Assembly: GCF_001586775.1 (NCBI RefSeq)
Contig: NZ_LQXS01000005.1
Span: 186,001 to 250,000 of the forward strand
Origin: Sphingobacterium populi
GTDB lineage: Bacteria > Bacteroidota > Bacteroidia > Sphingobacteriales > Sphingobacteriaceae
Direction of reading: 5' to 3'
DNA: 64,000 bases
The notes below the pieces were generated by a model. The model had not been told where the DNA came from, ran no database searches, and was given only the letters and a program-made list of their open reading frames with translations. Numbering within the stretch: the first letter of the stretch is position 1; every line of letters begins with the position of its first letter. The translations under genes were made by a program, and so were the position numbers. Positions 36,022 to 45,486 of the stretch are shown here, piece after piece.

Positions 36022-37347
36022 ATGGAGATCTTGGACAGACTTGCACAATATATGGTTGGCGAGCAATTATGCGATCAGCAAGATCGTATTTTGCTCGGCG
36101 TAAGCGGCGGCAAAGATTCTATGCTCATGGCTTATCTACTGTGGAAACTGGATTATCAGATCGCCATTGCACATTGCAATTTTAAACTACGTGGTGAAGA
36201 ATCGGATCTAGATGAAGCACTTGTTCGTCAATTCGCTACGAAGCACGATATTCCATTTTTTCATACACAGTTTGACACGCAGCTACACGCCGAACAACAG
36301 CAGCTTTCTATACAAATGAGCGCTCGTGAACTTCGCTATCAATGGTTCGAGCAGCTTTGCGAAACGCATAATTACCAAGCAGTAGCGGTAGCGCATCATC
36401 AACAAGATCATATTGAGACGGTTTTTATCAATCTTACTCGAGGCACGGGTTTGCGTGGCATGCGCGGTATTGCAGCGAAGCGCGATCGCATTATCCGACC
36501 AATCTTGTGGATGTCCCAACATGAAATCACGGAAACCGTCAAGCAATTGGATATTCCCTATCGGGATGATCAAAGTAATTTTTCAAACAAATACGTACGC
36601 AACAAGATACGCCTTGATATCCTGCCGCAGTTTCGTACGCTGAACCCACATTTTGATACAGTGATGTTGGACAATATCGAGCGATTGGCAGAGAGTTACG
36701 ACCTGTTACAGCGATTGACGGACGACGTACGTAAGAAACTTTTCGTTGCGGAAGCAGAACGCATCAGTATAGATAAAAGTTCAATCGAAGTTTATATGCA
36801 CGACCTCCCGTTGCTATTTGAACTATTTAGGCCCTTCCATTTTGAAAAGAATATAGTGGCAGACCTGGCCAATTCCGAACTCCAACACATCGGAGCTCAG
36901 TTTGAATCGGAAAGTCATGTCATCTTGGTGGATCGATCCAAGCTGTTTTTATATCGCAGAAGTCAATTGCCGCTAAATCAGCAATATCTGAATCTAGAAG
37001 AGCCAAGATTAATCATTGCCGAAAGAACATTATCACTTCAGATTGGTACAGACACCGCACTACATGCTTCTAAAAACAAAGCACAAGTCGATTTTGAGAA
37101 GTTAGTATTCCCGCTCACAGTACGTAGCTGGATATCGGGCGACCGTTTTAGACCGCTGGGGATGCAGAGCAGTAAAAAATTAAGCGATTTTTTTATTCAA
37201 AAAAAAGTGCCATTGCTAGAGAAAAACCAAGTGCCAATTTTGGTAAATGGTAATGGAGAAATCATCTGGATTATCGGTTACCAATTAGATAATAGGTACC
37301 GAATGAGCGAAAATACAAAGAAAGTAGCTACATTCGTATATCGTTAA
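36022..37347 (+). CDS. tilS: tRNA(Ile)-lysidine synthase
   Basis: Adds lysine to C34 of the tRNA-Ile(CAU) anticodon, making it read AUA. A 441-aa protein with the PP-loop SGGKDS at residues 28-33, the N-type ATP pyrophosphatase core (AIAHCNFKLRGEESD, AVAHHQQDHIETV) and the TilS C-terminal domain (RSWISGDRFRPLGMQSSKKLSDFF). The ATG at 36022 is preferred over an in-frame TTG at 36016, which lies inside the -7 element. It is divergent from the OstA-like gene and followed closely by a small membrane-protein gene. Confidence 0.96.
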   Translation: MEILDRLAQYMVGEQLCDQQDRILLGVSGGKDSMLMAYLLWKLDYQIAIAHCNFKLRGEESDLDEALVRQFATKHDIPFFHTQFDTQLHAEQQQLSIQMSARELRYQWFEQLCETHNYQAVAVAHHQQDHIETVFINLTRGTGLRGMRGIAAKRDRIIRPILWMSQHEITETVKQLDIPYRDDQSNFSNKYVRNKIRLDILPQFRTLNPHFDTVMLDNIERLAESYDLLQRLTDDVRKKLFVAEAERISIDKSSIEVYMHDLPLLFELFRPFHFEKNIVADLANSELQHIGAQFESESHVILVDRSKLFLYRRSQLPLNQQYLNLEEPRLIIAERTLSLQIGTDTALHASKNKAQVDFEKLVFPLTVRSWISGDRFRPLGMQSSKKLSDFFIQKKVPLLEKNQVPILVNGNGEIIWIIGYQLDNRYRMSENTKKVATFVYR

Positions 37348-37356
37348 AAAAAGGGT

Positions 37357-37836
37357 ATGGGAGAGCAGTTTGCATTCGAAGAAAAGCAATATTTAGGTCG
37401 AGATATGACTTGGGTGAGTGTGCGTCTTATTCTCGCACTTTTCTGTTTTATGGCGTACTATCTCAATATCGATCATATTGTATCTAGTCAATTATTTTTT
37501 ATCACAGGCGTAGGTATTCTTTTTGTTTCGATTCTCATGCTATACATGATTAGCTACCGCACCTTGGTACAAGATCATAAACTAACGTTGAGCGGCTTAT
37601 GGACTACCAGTTTGGTAAAGATCGACCTACGGTCAATAGCCAAGGTTGAGGTCAAGCCCTACAATAAATTTATCGTCAACAATCCGGTGTACAATCTGCA
37701 TAAAAATGGAAAAATCCGTTTCTACTCGGGCGGCAAAAATGCAGTGTGGCTCACCGACCTTGATGGACTGATCTATGTTATCGGATCGCAACGACCCAAT
37801 GAATTGGCGACAGCAATCCTCGCTGCCAAAAGCTAA
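37357..37836 (+). CDS. membrane protein with PH-like domain
   Basis: A 159-aa protein. Two membrane segments (about residues 18-38 and 45-68) are followed by a predicted beta-rich cytoplasmic part (HKLTLSGLWTTSLVKIDLRSI, KIRFYSGGK) that resembles bacterial PH domains. No catalytic motif. It follows tilS by 9 bases. Function unknown. Confidence 0.75.
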   Translation: MGEQFAFEEKQYLGRDMTWVSVRLILALFCFMAYYLNIDHIVSSQLFFITGVGILFVSILMLYMISYRTLVQDHKLTLSGLWTTSLVKIDLRSIAKVEVKPYNKFIVNNPVYNLHKNGKIRFYSGGKNAVWLTDLDGLIYVIGSQRPNELATAILAAKS

Positions 37837-37894
37837 AATTTTGTTAAGTGATCCTCATCTGACATTTTCGTCGGGCATTCTAAGCGAGTTTTAT

Positions 37895-37902
37895 TAAATT
37901 TG
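37895..37902 (+). promoter_or_regulatory. -7 element for DUF4834 gene
   Basis: TAAATTTG, exact TAnnTTTG, 16 bases before the ATG at 37919. Upstream TTTTCG/TCG at about the right distance is a weak -33. Confidence 0.5.
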
Positions 37903-37918
37903 GGAAAAGCGATTTACC

Positions 37919-38221
37919 ATGGAATTTTTAAAAGTCGTAGTTATACTAGTTGCCTGTTATTATGCATTCAAGTTGAGTGTGCGGCTCTTGCTGCCTTTCG
38001 CCATGAAAAAGATGGCCGAGAAGATCATGAAAAAAGCACAACAAGGCAACTTTAATGGTCAAAGTGGACCTTTTCAATATCAAGGATTTGGCCAACAGCA
38101 AAACGGCAGACAAGATAGAGCTGATGGCAAGGTCAAAGTAGCCTATGTACCTCCCAAAGAAGATCCACGCAGCGGCCAAGCCACTGCCGGAGAATTTGTA
38201 GATTTTGAAGAAGTCAAATAA
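37919..38221 (+). CDS. DUF4834 small membrane-anchored protein
   Basis: A 100-aa protein with one N-terminal membrane segment (VVVILVACYYAFKLSVRLLL), a basic stretch (KKMAEKIMKKAQQ), a Gln/Gly-rich disordered middle and a conserved acidic end (GEFVDFEEVK). This arrangement matches the Bacteroidota family DUF4834, of unknown function. It precedes recF by 20 bases and may share its transcript. Confidence 0.8.
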   Translation: MEFLKVVVILVACYYAFKLSVRLLLPFAMKKMAEKIMKKAQQGNFNGQSGPFQYQGFGQQQNGRQDRADGKVKVAYVPPKEDPRSGQATAGEFVDFEEVK

Positions 38222-38241
38222 ATAGCCGTACTTCGCACTTT

Positions 38242-39353
38242 ATGTGGCTAAAGCAGCTCTCTCTTTTACAATTCAAGAATTACGCAGAATCGACGTTGGA
38301 GTTTTCTCCAGCCACCAATGCTTTTACAGGATTTAATGGCGCTGGCAAAACCAATTTGCTAGATGCGATCCATTACCTGTCGCTTTGCAAATCCTACTTC
38401 AATCCAATCGATTCTCAACACATCAAGAAAGGCGAGGATTGGTTTATGGTGCAAGGCCTATTCGAGAAAACCACTGAAGTGGCCGATAGCATCTCGTGCA
38501 GCCTCAAGAAAAACCAAAAAAAACAGTTCAGAAAAAACAAAAAAGACTACCCCAGATTGGCTGATCATATCGGCCAATATCCGCTGGTGATGATCACACC
38601 CAATGACGTGGGCATTATCTTAGAAGGTAGTGAAGAGCGGCGTAAATTTATCGACAATGTTATTTCGCAGACCGACAATCGCTACCTCGATACGCTGATC
38701 CAATACAACCGCATCATACAACAGCGCAATCAATTGCTCAAAATGGCCGCGGCCAGCAGACAGCTTGATTTAAGTTTGTTAGATGTGCTCGACAGTCAGT
38801 TAATTGAAGTTGGCGATCAGATTTTCGCTAAGCGAAAAGCGTTTATGCAAGAGTTTGCCCCTTTTTTCAAGCAACATTACAATTACATTTCGGGCGAAGC
38901 CGAAATGGTGGAACTCAGCTATGAGTCGCCGCTGCTGCATAATACATTTGCCCAGCTTTTGGCAACAAATCAAGATAAAGATCGTATTCTTGAGCGTACG
39001 AGCCAAGGCATTCACAAAGACGATCTTCTTTTCAGCATCCATGAGGCATGCCACTCAAGAAATTTGGATCGCAAGGACAGCAAAAATCCTTTCTCATTGC
39101 ACTAAAATTAGCTCAGTATTCTTTTTTGAAAGAGAAAAAAGGATATGCACCATTACTACTGCTGGATGATATCTTTGATAAGCTCGATGATATACGCACC
39201 AGAAAAATCATGCAGATGGTGTCGGACGACGCTTTTGGGCAAATTTTCATCACGGATACCGATGCCAAACGAATAAGTCAGATTTTTCAAGAAATCGGCA
39301 AGCCTATTCGTATCTTTGAAGTCAAAGAAGGTGCGGCAAATGAGAAAATATAG
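38242..39353 (+). pseudogene. recF: recF, interrupted by a frameshift
   Basis: RecF loads RecA at gaps with RecO and RecR. Walker A GFNGAGKTN is at residues 29-37, and the first frame runs well through GIHKDDLLFSIH (to about 39042), then turns into unrelated sequence and stops at 39105. The other frame opens at 39045 and carries the rest of RecF without gap: PLKKFGSQGQQKS (signature), LLLLDDIFDKLDD (Walker B) and FITDTDAKR. One base missing or two extra between 39042 and 39047 explain it; the conserved spacing (I-x-x-x-P-L-K-K) fits two extra bases best. Either way the ATPase lacks its signature and Walker B as read. Could be sequence error. Confidence 0.88.
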
Positions 39354-39654
39354 AGGAGAAGATATCCGGCGAAGTGACGATATCTCTATCAAACAAGCAG
39401 TAGAAAAAATGCTGGAAGTCTACCGACTTCGGCAGAAGTTTGATGAAACCTCTATTGTAAATGCTTGGCCTGATATCATCGGCAAAGCGATCGCCAATAG
39501 AACCAACAAAATTTATATTCGCGACAAAAAGTTGTTTGTATCTGTTGAATCTGCTGTTATTAAAAACGAATTGGCGATGATGCGACGGCAGATATTAGGC
39601 CGCATCAATGAACATGTGGGCTATGTGATGGTGGAGGAATTTGTGATCCTATAA
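39340..39654 (+). CDS. DUF721 protein, DciA-like
   Basis: A 104-aa protein of the DUF721 family, to which the replicative helicase loader DciA belongs. The core FDETSIVNAWPDIIGKAIANRT and the closing strands IYIRDKKLFVSVES are typical. The ATG at 39340 overlaps the end of recF by 14 bases, so the two are tightly linked; the recF-DUF721 neighbourhood points to a role in replication or repair. An upstream in-frame start at 39316 is less likely. Confidence 0.85.
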   Translation: MRKYRGEDIRRSDDISIKQAVEKMLEVYRLRQKFDETSIVNAWPDIIGKAIANRTNKIYIRDKKLFVSVESAVIKNELAMMRRQILGRINEHVGYVMVEEFVIL

Positions 39655-39677
39655 TCCGACATTTTACTTTTATCTCC

Positions 39678-40601
39678 TTGAATCTTAAATTTTACATCTC
39701 CGCTCTTATCGGTTTTATCATCTGGGGGCTTTTTAGCCTGGTACTAAAGCCACTACATGGCTATGCTGCACTCGAAATTTTGCTGTTTAGAGTGCTATTT
39801 TCCACACTAAGCATTTGGTTGGTCAATGTCTTATTCCGCCGCAAGCAAATCAAAGCCTCCGTACGGCAAATAAAAGATTTTAGCAGCAGCGAGAAACGAA
39901 AAATCTTTGCCAACTATGTTGTAAGCGCACTTATGCTCTCCCTAAATTGGTTTGTATTTATTTTCGTGATGAATACCATAAGCGTCAACGCCACGAGTTT
40001 AGCTTACCTGATCTGTCCGATCTTGACCACCGCACTGGCAGCCGTATTCTTGGGCGAGCGCCTAAAAGTTGGGCAGTGGATGGCAGTTGGTATCAGCGCA
40101 TTTAGTTGCATATTATTATCCATGGGGCACTTTATCGATCTGTTTTACAGTTTAATGATTGCTTTAACTTATGCGATCTATCTGATCTTGCAAAAGAGTA
40201 ATACACAGGTTGACAAGCTTTTCTCTTTAGCGATCCATATTACACTCAGCACAATCATTTTATTACCCTTATTTGGCGTGGTTGGATTGGGAGGCAATAA
40301 ATCGGCAATATTCTATGAATTGGTTTTGCTGATTGCCGTGGTTTTTACCATTATACCGCTTTTTTTGAATGCGTATGCATTAAAAGGATTGAACTCTTCA
40401 TTGGTTGGCATTCTATTATACATCAATCCATTATTAAGCTTTACACTAGCTGTCACCTACTTTGGCGAACCGATCACCGGCTTGCAGATGGTTGCCTACG
40501 GCATGATTGTATTTGCTGTAGCGTGGTTTAATTTCTTGTACTTCCGCAATTCCAGAAAAGTTATTCCATCGGCAGAGGAAGCACCTATCATACCACAGTA
40601 A
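39678..40601 (+). CDS. EamA/RarD-type permease
   Basis: A 307-aa integral membrane protein with about ten helices arranged as two EamA repeats, closest in pattern to RarD (start FYISALIGFIIWGLFSLVLKPL; middle ICPILTTALAAVFLGERLKVGQW; second repeat with GILLYINPLLSFTLAVTYFGEP). The only start in this frame is a TTG at 39678, preceded by a CTCC stretch. The substrate cannot be told; drug/metabolite export is the general family role. Confidence 0.88.
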   Translation: MNLKFYISALIGFIIWGLFSLVLKPLHGYAALEILLFRVLFSTLSIWLVNVLFRRKQIKASVRQIKDFSSSEKRKIFANYVVSALMLSLNWFVFIFVMNTISVNATSLAYLICPILTTALAAVFLGERLKVGQWMAVGISAFSCILLSMGHFIDLFYSLMIALTYAIYLILQKSNTQVDKLFSLAIHITLSTIILLPLFGVVGLGGNKSAIFYELVLLIAVVFTIIPLFLNAYALKGLNSSLVGILLYINPLLSFTLAVTYFGEPITGLQMVAYGMIVFAVAWFNFLYFRNSRKVIPSAEEAPIIPQ

Positions 40602-40611
40602 CTTAGCTTTA

Positions 40612-41232
40612 CTATAGATACGCCGACAAGTCGCCTTTACCTTCGCGAATAACTTCGAACTCGCCCTGCGTCAGATCCACAACTGTAGACGCTACGTTAT
40701 CGCCATAACCGCCGTCGATAACCATATCGACTTTCTCACCATATTTCTCGTAAATCAACTCCGGATCGGTAGAGTATTCAATGATATCATCATCATCGTG
40801 AATGGAGGTTGTCACAATCGGATTGCCAAGTTCTTTGACGATTTCGCGCACAATACTGTTATCAGGCACTCGTATTCCGACCGTCTTTTTTTTCGAACTC
40901 AATAATTTGGGCACTTGGCCACTCGCATTAAAAATAAATGTAAATGGCCCTGGAAGTGCTTTTTTCAACAATCGAAATACCGATGTATCAAAAGGTTTCG
41001 TGTATTGCGAAATATCGGTAAGATCGTAGCAGATGAAGGAAAGGTTTGCTTTCTGCGTTTGCAAACCGCGAATTTGGCATACCCGTTCAATGGCTTTTTG
41101 ATTAGTGATATCACAACCAATACCATACACCGTATCGGTAGGATAAATAATAACTCCACCACTTTTGAGTATATCTACCGCCTGCTGTATGGCTTTCGGA
41201 TTTGGATTCTCTTCGTAAATTCTAACTAACAT
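40612..41232 (-). CDS. threonylcarbamoyl-AMP synthase family protein (TsaC/YciO)
   Basis: A 206-aa YrdC-like protein. The start of the domain ILKSGGVIIYPTDTVYGIGCD, the substrate loop, ALPGPFTFIF and TVGIRVPDN are conserved. Overall it looks closer to the YciO branch (similar length and C-terminal end REGKGD) than to Sua5. It would form the t6A precursor for tRNAs that read ANN codons. Last of a reverse-strand block of tRNA-related genes. Confidence 0.9.
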   Translation of the reverse strand: MLVRIYEENPNPKAIQQAVDILKSGGVIIYPTDTVYGIGCDITNQKAIERVCQIRGLQTQKANLSFICYDLTDISQYTKPFDTSVFRLLKKALPGPFTFIFNASGQVPKLLSSKKKTVGIRVPDNSIVREIVKELGNPIVTTSIHDDDDIIEYSTDPELIYEKYGEKVDMVIDGGYGDNVASTVVDLTQGEFEVIREGKGDLSAYL

Positions 41233-41270
41233 ACTATAGCAACAATTGGTCGCGTAATAAGTTTATAATT

Positions 41271-42191
41271 TTAGGGAATGGGCACACCTGATGTATGCAA
41301 AAACGCGATTATTGCACTGCTATCAGACGGTGCAAACCACTGCGTATTGCCATGCTTTTTGAACCAAGTAATCTGTCGTTTGGCATAGCGGCGGGAGTTT
41401 TGCTGAATCTTTTCTACAGCCGCATACAAAGTACTATTTCTATCTAGATAATCGAATATCTCCGTGTATCCAACCGTACGCAATGCTGGATGATTTTTAT
41501 AGGAGAGCAATGATTTTACTTCCTCGACCAACCCTTGTTCCAGCATTCTGTTCACCCGTTCGTTGATACGCTGATAGAGCGTTTCTCTCTCCTCATTCAA
41601 TCCGATCGTGATCACATCAAAGCTGCGGTCTGCTTGTTTTTGTTGTTGGTACTGCGCAATAGATTTACCGGTAGATTCATATACTTCCAGTGCGCGTACT
41701 ACACGCTGTGGATTCTGGAAATCCATTTGCGCATAATGCTCTGGATCGATCGCTTTCAAGCGCTGTTGTAAAGATGCTAGGCCATCTTTTTGTAGCGCAT
41801 CGTTCAGTTCCTGCCGAATGTGCGCAGGCGCCTGCGGAAGATCATCCAATCCTTCGGTGAGCGCGCGTACAAACAAACCTGATCCGCCGACCAAGACCAC
41901 CACATCGTGTTGCTGAAAAAGAGTATCGAGCAATGCAAGCGCATCTCGTTCGAAATCTCCAGCTGAATAAATGGTATCTACAGAATGTGAATTGATAAAA
42001 TGGTGTGGCGCAGCCCCTAGCTCCTCCTCATCCGGCTTTGCGGTACCGATCGACATTTCCTTGTAAAATTGTCTGGAGTCTGCTGATACGATCTCTGTAC
42101 GAAAATAGCGAGCGAGTGCAATAGCCATCGTAGTTTTACCCACTGCGGTAGGGCCAACGACGGACACAAGTGTTTTCTTTTTTCTGCTCAC
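41271..42191 (-). CDS. miaA: tRNA dimethylallyltransferase
   Basis: Adds the isopentenyl group to A37 of tRNAs reading UNN codons. 306 aa with the P-loop GPTAVGKTT at about 13-21, VSADSRQFYKEMSIGTAKP, the zone FVRALTEGLDDLP, and the conserved QRVVRALEVYESTGKS. Downstream of the pRiA4b-like gene by 24 bases. Confidence 0.96.
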   Translation of the reverse strand: MSRKKKTLVSVVGPTAVGKTTMAIALARYFRTEIVSADSRQFYKEMSIGTAKPDEEELGAAPHHFINSHSVDTIYSAGDFERDALALLDTLFQQHDVVVLVGGSGLFVRALTEGLDDLPQAPAHIRQELNDALQKDGLASLQQRLKAIDPEHYAQMDFQNPQRVVRALEVYESTGKSIAQYQQQKQADRSFDVITIGLNEERETLYQRINERVNRMLEQGLVEEVKSLLSYKNHPALRTVGYTEIFDYLDRNSTLYAAVEKIQQNSRRYAKRQITWFKKHGNTQWFAPSDSSAIIAFLHTSGVPIP

Positions 42192-42215
42192 AATATTGAA
42201 GGCATTTCGTAGCCC

Positions 42216-42809
42216 TTAATAATCATCGCTATATCCAGAGGAGCTTTTTTCGCTATTCTCACTGCCTTCCGACTTTTCATCCTCGTCATCAAATGCATCG
42301 AAATCGTCTTCTTCATCTACACCGTAAACTTCCGCATCTTCGTGAATAAAATCTTCATCTTCTTCCTCCAAATCGTCATTTACTGGAAAATCTGCTGCCG
42401 CGACATTTTTAGGTGCTTGACCAATTGACTTGAATACCGCTGGATACGATTTGCCCTCTTCTTCTTTTAAAATCTTCACCAATTCGACATGAAAATCGTA
42501 TGGCCTATCGAAGTTGTAGACGTAATAAAACTTTTGATGTGGATCATCAATAAATTTGCTGAGCTTGATATCTGCCATAAGCAGCACCTCATTCTTTGTC
42601 TTACGTTCGTTAGGAAGATGGGCTATTTCTGTCCCTTTCTTCCATTGGTCGTTGCTGACGTAGAATGATGAGGAGCGCCCCACTTCATAGCTAGTGGTAC
42701 TGTGAATAACTTCATGTAATTCGAGGAAAGTACTTTTGGATTGCATATCGATTTCCCGATAGATGTCTTCGTAATCTTCAAAAGTGACTTTAAATCTATA
42801 AATTGCCAT
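42216..42809 (-). CDS. pRiA4b ORF-3-like protein with acidic tail
   Basis: A 197-aa protein whose first 130 residues match the plasmid pRiA4b ORF-3-like family (YRFKVTFEDYEDIYREI, STFLELHEVIHSTTSY, the segment KFYYVYNFDRPYDFHVEL). The last 60 residues are strongly acidic with Glu/Asp/Ser repeats and are probably disordered. The family has no settled function. It lies between the CCA-type nucleotidyltransferase gene (30 bases) and miaA (24 bases), an association with tRNA maturation worth testing. Confidence 0.8.
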   Translation of the reverse strand: MAIYRFKVTFEDYEDIYREIDMQSKSTFLELHEVIHSTTSYEVGRSSSFYVSNDQWKKGTEIAHLPNERKTKNEVLLMADIKLSKFIDDPHQKFYYVYNFDRPYDFHVELVKILKEEEGKSYPAVFKSIGQAPKNVAAADFPVNDDLEEEDEDFIHEDAEVYGVDEEDDFDAFDDEDEKSEGSENSEKSSSGYSDDY

Positions 42810-42839
42810 GGTGTACTACTCTTTATTTTTTTAACTAAA

Positions 42840-44261
42840 TTACTCTTCTTTGTTTTGTAACTGAATGGGCAAGCCTAATGCCTGACCTTGCGCTTTCATA
42901 TAATTGATCGCCTCCTCGCGCGAATTGGCAATTTCGCCTTCTAAGATTGCTTCGCGAATCGCATTTTTAATCTTGCCCACCATCCTGCCTGGCTCCACAC
43001 CAAAGGTTTGCATGATATCTTCTCCTGTGACAGGTGGTTGCCAATTACGAATATGATCGCGTTCTTCTACGTCTTTCAGCTTCTGTTTGACAAGCTCAAA
43101 ATTATCACGATATCGTTTTTTCTTATATTCATTTTTGGTCGTGACATCTGCATAACAGAGCATCATGAGGGCATCAATATCATCTCCTGCTTCAAACAGC
43201 AATCTTCGTACCGCAGAATCGGTTACGATATCTTTCACAAGCACAATTGGCCTTAAATGAAGCTGAACGAGCTTTTGCACAAATTTCATTTTCTCATTCT
43301 GTGGCAACTTCAGCTCGGCAAACAATTTGGGAACCATCCGCGCACCACGGTCTTCATGCCCATGAAATGTCCAACCGATCTTTGGATCAAAACGTTTGGT
43401 CGGTGGTTTAGCAATATCATGCATAATCGCGGCCCAGCGCAGCCAAAGATCATCCGACAATTCGGCTACATTGTCGAGCACTTCTAGAGTATGATAAAAA
43501 TTATCTTTATGCCCCTTTCCATCAATGTATTCTACGCCATGCAATTGGCACATTACTGGAAATATTTCGTGCAATAATCCGGTATCAAACAAATATTTGA
43601 AACCGATAGACGGCTTCGGCGCTAGTACGATTTTATTCAATTCATCGATAATCCGCTCTTTGCTGATAATACGAATACGAGCTACATTACGTACAATCGC
43701 CTCCTTTGATTCGGAATCTATGGCAAAACCCAGCTGTGTTGCAAAGCGAATGGCACGCATCATCCGAAGCGGATCATCCGAGAAGGTAATATCAGGATCG
43801 AGCGGCGTGCGTATCACTTTAAATTCGATATCAGCTAATCCATTAAATGGATCGACCAACTCACCATAATTCTTTTTATTCAACGAAAATGCCATGGCAT
43901 TGATCGTAAAATCTCGACGATTTTGATCGTCTTCTAAAGTGCCATTCTCTACAATAGGTTTGCGGGAATCGCCGCGGTACGATTCTTTACGCGCGCCTAC
44001 AAACTCGACTTGCAAATCTTCGTGCATCAGCATCGCTGTACCAAAAGATTTGAAAATCGTCACCTTCGTTCCTAGGGCAAGACCAACTTTAGTCGCGAAA
44101 TCTATACCGCTACCCAAGACCACGATATCAACATCATTTTTAAAAGCTCTACCCATGATACGATCGCGCACGTAGCCGCCAATCACGTAGCAGGAGAGCT
44201 TTTCCTGATCAGCCAATTCTCCAATGATGTGAAATAAAGGGTGTTGTAAATTATCGTCCAT
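42840..44261 (-). CDS. CCA-adding / poly(A)-polymerase-type nucleotidyltransferase with HD domain
   Basis: A 473-aa class-II nucleotidyltransferase. The head has GGYVRDRIMG and the catalytic DVDIVV; RRDFTINAMA and the RNA-binding neck DPLRMMRAIRFATQL follow. A C-terminal HD phosphohydrolase domain has the paired IMHDIAKP and HGHEDRG motifs. This layout is that of bacterial CCA-adding enzymes that repair tRNA 3' ends, though a poly(A) polymerase cannot be excluded. The ATG at 44261 fits the promoter; a TTG extension to 44306 starts upstream of it. Confidence 0.92.
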   Translation of the reverse strand: MDDNLQHPLFHIIGELADQEKLSCYVIGGYVRDRIMGRAFKNDVDIVVLGSGIDFATKVGLALGTKVTIFKSFGTAMLMHEDLQVEFVGARKESYRGDSRKPIVENGTLEDDQNRRDFTINAMAFSLNKKNYGELVDPFNGLADIEFKVIRTPLDPDITFSDDPLRMMRAIRFATQLGFAIDSESKEAIVRNVARIRIISKERIIDELNKIVLAPKPSIGFKYLFDTGLLHEIFPVMCQLHGVEYIDGKGHKDNFYHTLEVLDNVAELSDDLWLRWAAIMHDIAKPPTKRFDPKIGWTFHGHEDRGARMVPKLFAELKLPQNEKMKFVQKLVQLHLRPIVLVKDIVTDSAVRRLLFEAGDDIDALMMLCYADVTTKNEYKKKRYRDNFELVKQKLKDVEERDHIRNWQPPVTGEDIMQTFGVEPGRMVGKIKNAIREAILEGEIANSREEAINYMKAQGQALGLPIQLQNKEE

Positions 44262-44273
44262 AGTTGCAAGGCG

Positions 44274-44302
44274 CAAAAATACGATTTTTTCTCCAAGTGC
44301 AA
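44274..44302 (-). promoter_or_regulatory. promoter of the CCA-type gene (TTG-N18-TATTTTTG)
   Basis: On the reverse strand TTG (44300-44302) lies 18 bases before TATTTTTG (44274-44281), which ends 12 bases before the ATG at 44261. Confidence 0.55.
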
Positions 44303-44339
44303 TCACACTTAGAGAAGATCGAAAATGTCGTATAATCTA

Positions 44340-45395
44340 TTAATCGCGGTCTCTAGAAAGCCTTCTAAATGTCAACGGGTTAGCAGAAAGCTCCTTTTGC
44401 TCACGACGGCGTTCTACAATGTGTACTGCGGAAAAAAGAGCTTCTCTAAATGATTCAGCAGAAGCCACATTTTGCCCCGCGATATCGTATCCTGTACCGT
44501 GATCGGGCGACGTGCGCACAAATGACAATCCTGCAGTAAAATTAACGCCAGCACGAGATGCGATATGCTTGAACGGAATCAATCCCTGATCGTGGTACAT
44601 CGCTAATACTGCGTCGAATTTTGTATAGGTATCATTTGCAAAAAAACCGTCCGCAGGATACGGTCCAAAGCAAAGTATGCCTTCCGATTTTGCTTTTTCA
44701 ATTGCGGGCGCGATGATTTCTCCATCCTCTAGCCCGATCAGCCCATGATCTCCCGCATGCGGGTTGAGCCCTAGCACTGCGATTTTGGGTTTCTGAATCC
44801 AAAAATCAGTTTTTAGGCTGGCATGCATCATACGCAACTTATGCAGAATAGCATCCTCACTTAAGGTGTTGGCAACTTCCTTTACAGGAATATGCCCAGT
44901 TACAACGCCCACTTTAAGCTCATCACTCACCATAAACATCAAAACATCTTTCGCCTCAGATTTTGCTTGCAGATATTCGGTGTGTCCCGGAAATTCGAAA
45001 CCCTCTTGTTGTATATTATGCTTGTTGATTGGCGCGGTCACCAAGGCGTCGATTTTTCCGGCTAACAAATCTTCGCAGGCTTTTTCTAGCGAAAGAAAGG
45101 CATATTTACCTCCTATTTCATTCTCTTCGCCCAACGTAATTTTTACATCCTCCTGCCAGCAGTTAATTAGATTAGCCTTTTTAGCAATCGCTTCCTCCGC
45201 TGAGGAAATGACCTGAAAATTGAAATCATGCGCATTAATAGCTTTGCGATGAAATGATGCCACCTTTGTATTTCCGTATACAATGGGTGTAAAATGCTCC
45301 AGTATACGGCTATCTTGTAGTGACTTGATAATCACTTCCAAACCTATTCCATTAATATCTCCTACTGTAATACCGATTTTTAGCTTATCCTTCAT
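44340..45395 (-). CDS. pdxA: 4-hydroxythreonine-4-phosphate dehydrogenase
   Basis: A 351-aa enzyme of pyridoxal-phosphate synthesis (DXP-dependent route). MKDKLKIGITVGDINGIGLEV is the normal N-terminus; a longer frame to 45551 would run across the divergent rsmA promoter. Metal and substrate motifs are seen: GHTEYLQ, NPHAGDHGLIG, MYHDQGLIPFKH and VRTSPDHGTGYDIAG. Divergent from rsmA. Confidence 0.95.
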   Translation of the reverse strand: MKDKLKIGITVGDINGIGLEVIIKSLQDSRILEHFTPIVYGNTKVASFHRKAINAHDFNFQVISSAEEAIAKKANLINCWQEDVKITLGEENEIGGKYAFLSLEKACEDLLAGKIDALVTAPINKHNIQQEGFEFPGHTEYLQAKSEAKDVLMFMVSDELKVGVVTGHIPVKEVANTLSEDAILHKLRMMHASLKTDFWIQKPKIAVLGLNPHAGDHGLIGLEDGEIIAPAIEKAKSEGILCFGPYPADGFFANDTYTKFDAVLAMYHDQGLIPFKHIASRAGVNFTAGLSFVRTSPDHGTGYDIAGQNVASAESFREALFSAVHIVERRREQKELSANPLTFRRLSRDRD

Positions 45396-45422
45396 CCTGT
45401 AATGCTTATAGCGCTGATTGCT

Positions 45423-45453
45423 CAAAAGTAAACAGTTAAACGGGAAATGGCAA
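45423..45453 (-). promoter_or_regulatory. pdxA promoter (TTG-N20-TACTTTTG)
   Basis: On the reverse strand TTG (45451-45453) lies exactly 20 bases before TACTTTTG (45423-45430), which is 27 bases before the pdxA ATG. This is the best-spaced promoter in the window. Confidence 0.7.
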
Positions 45454-45486
45454 CTATTTAAAATCGGTCTGCCCGAGTTTTTTGCG

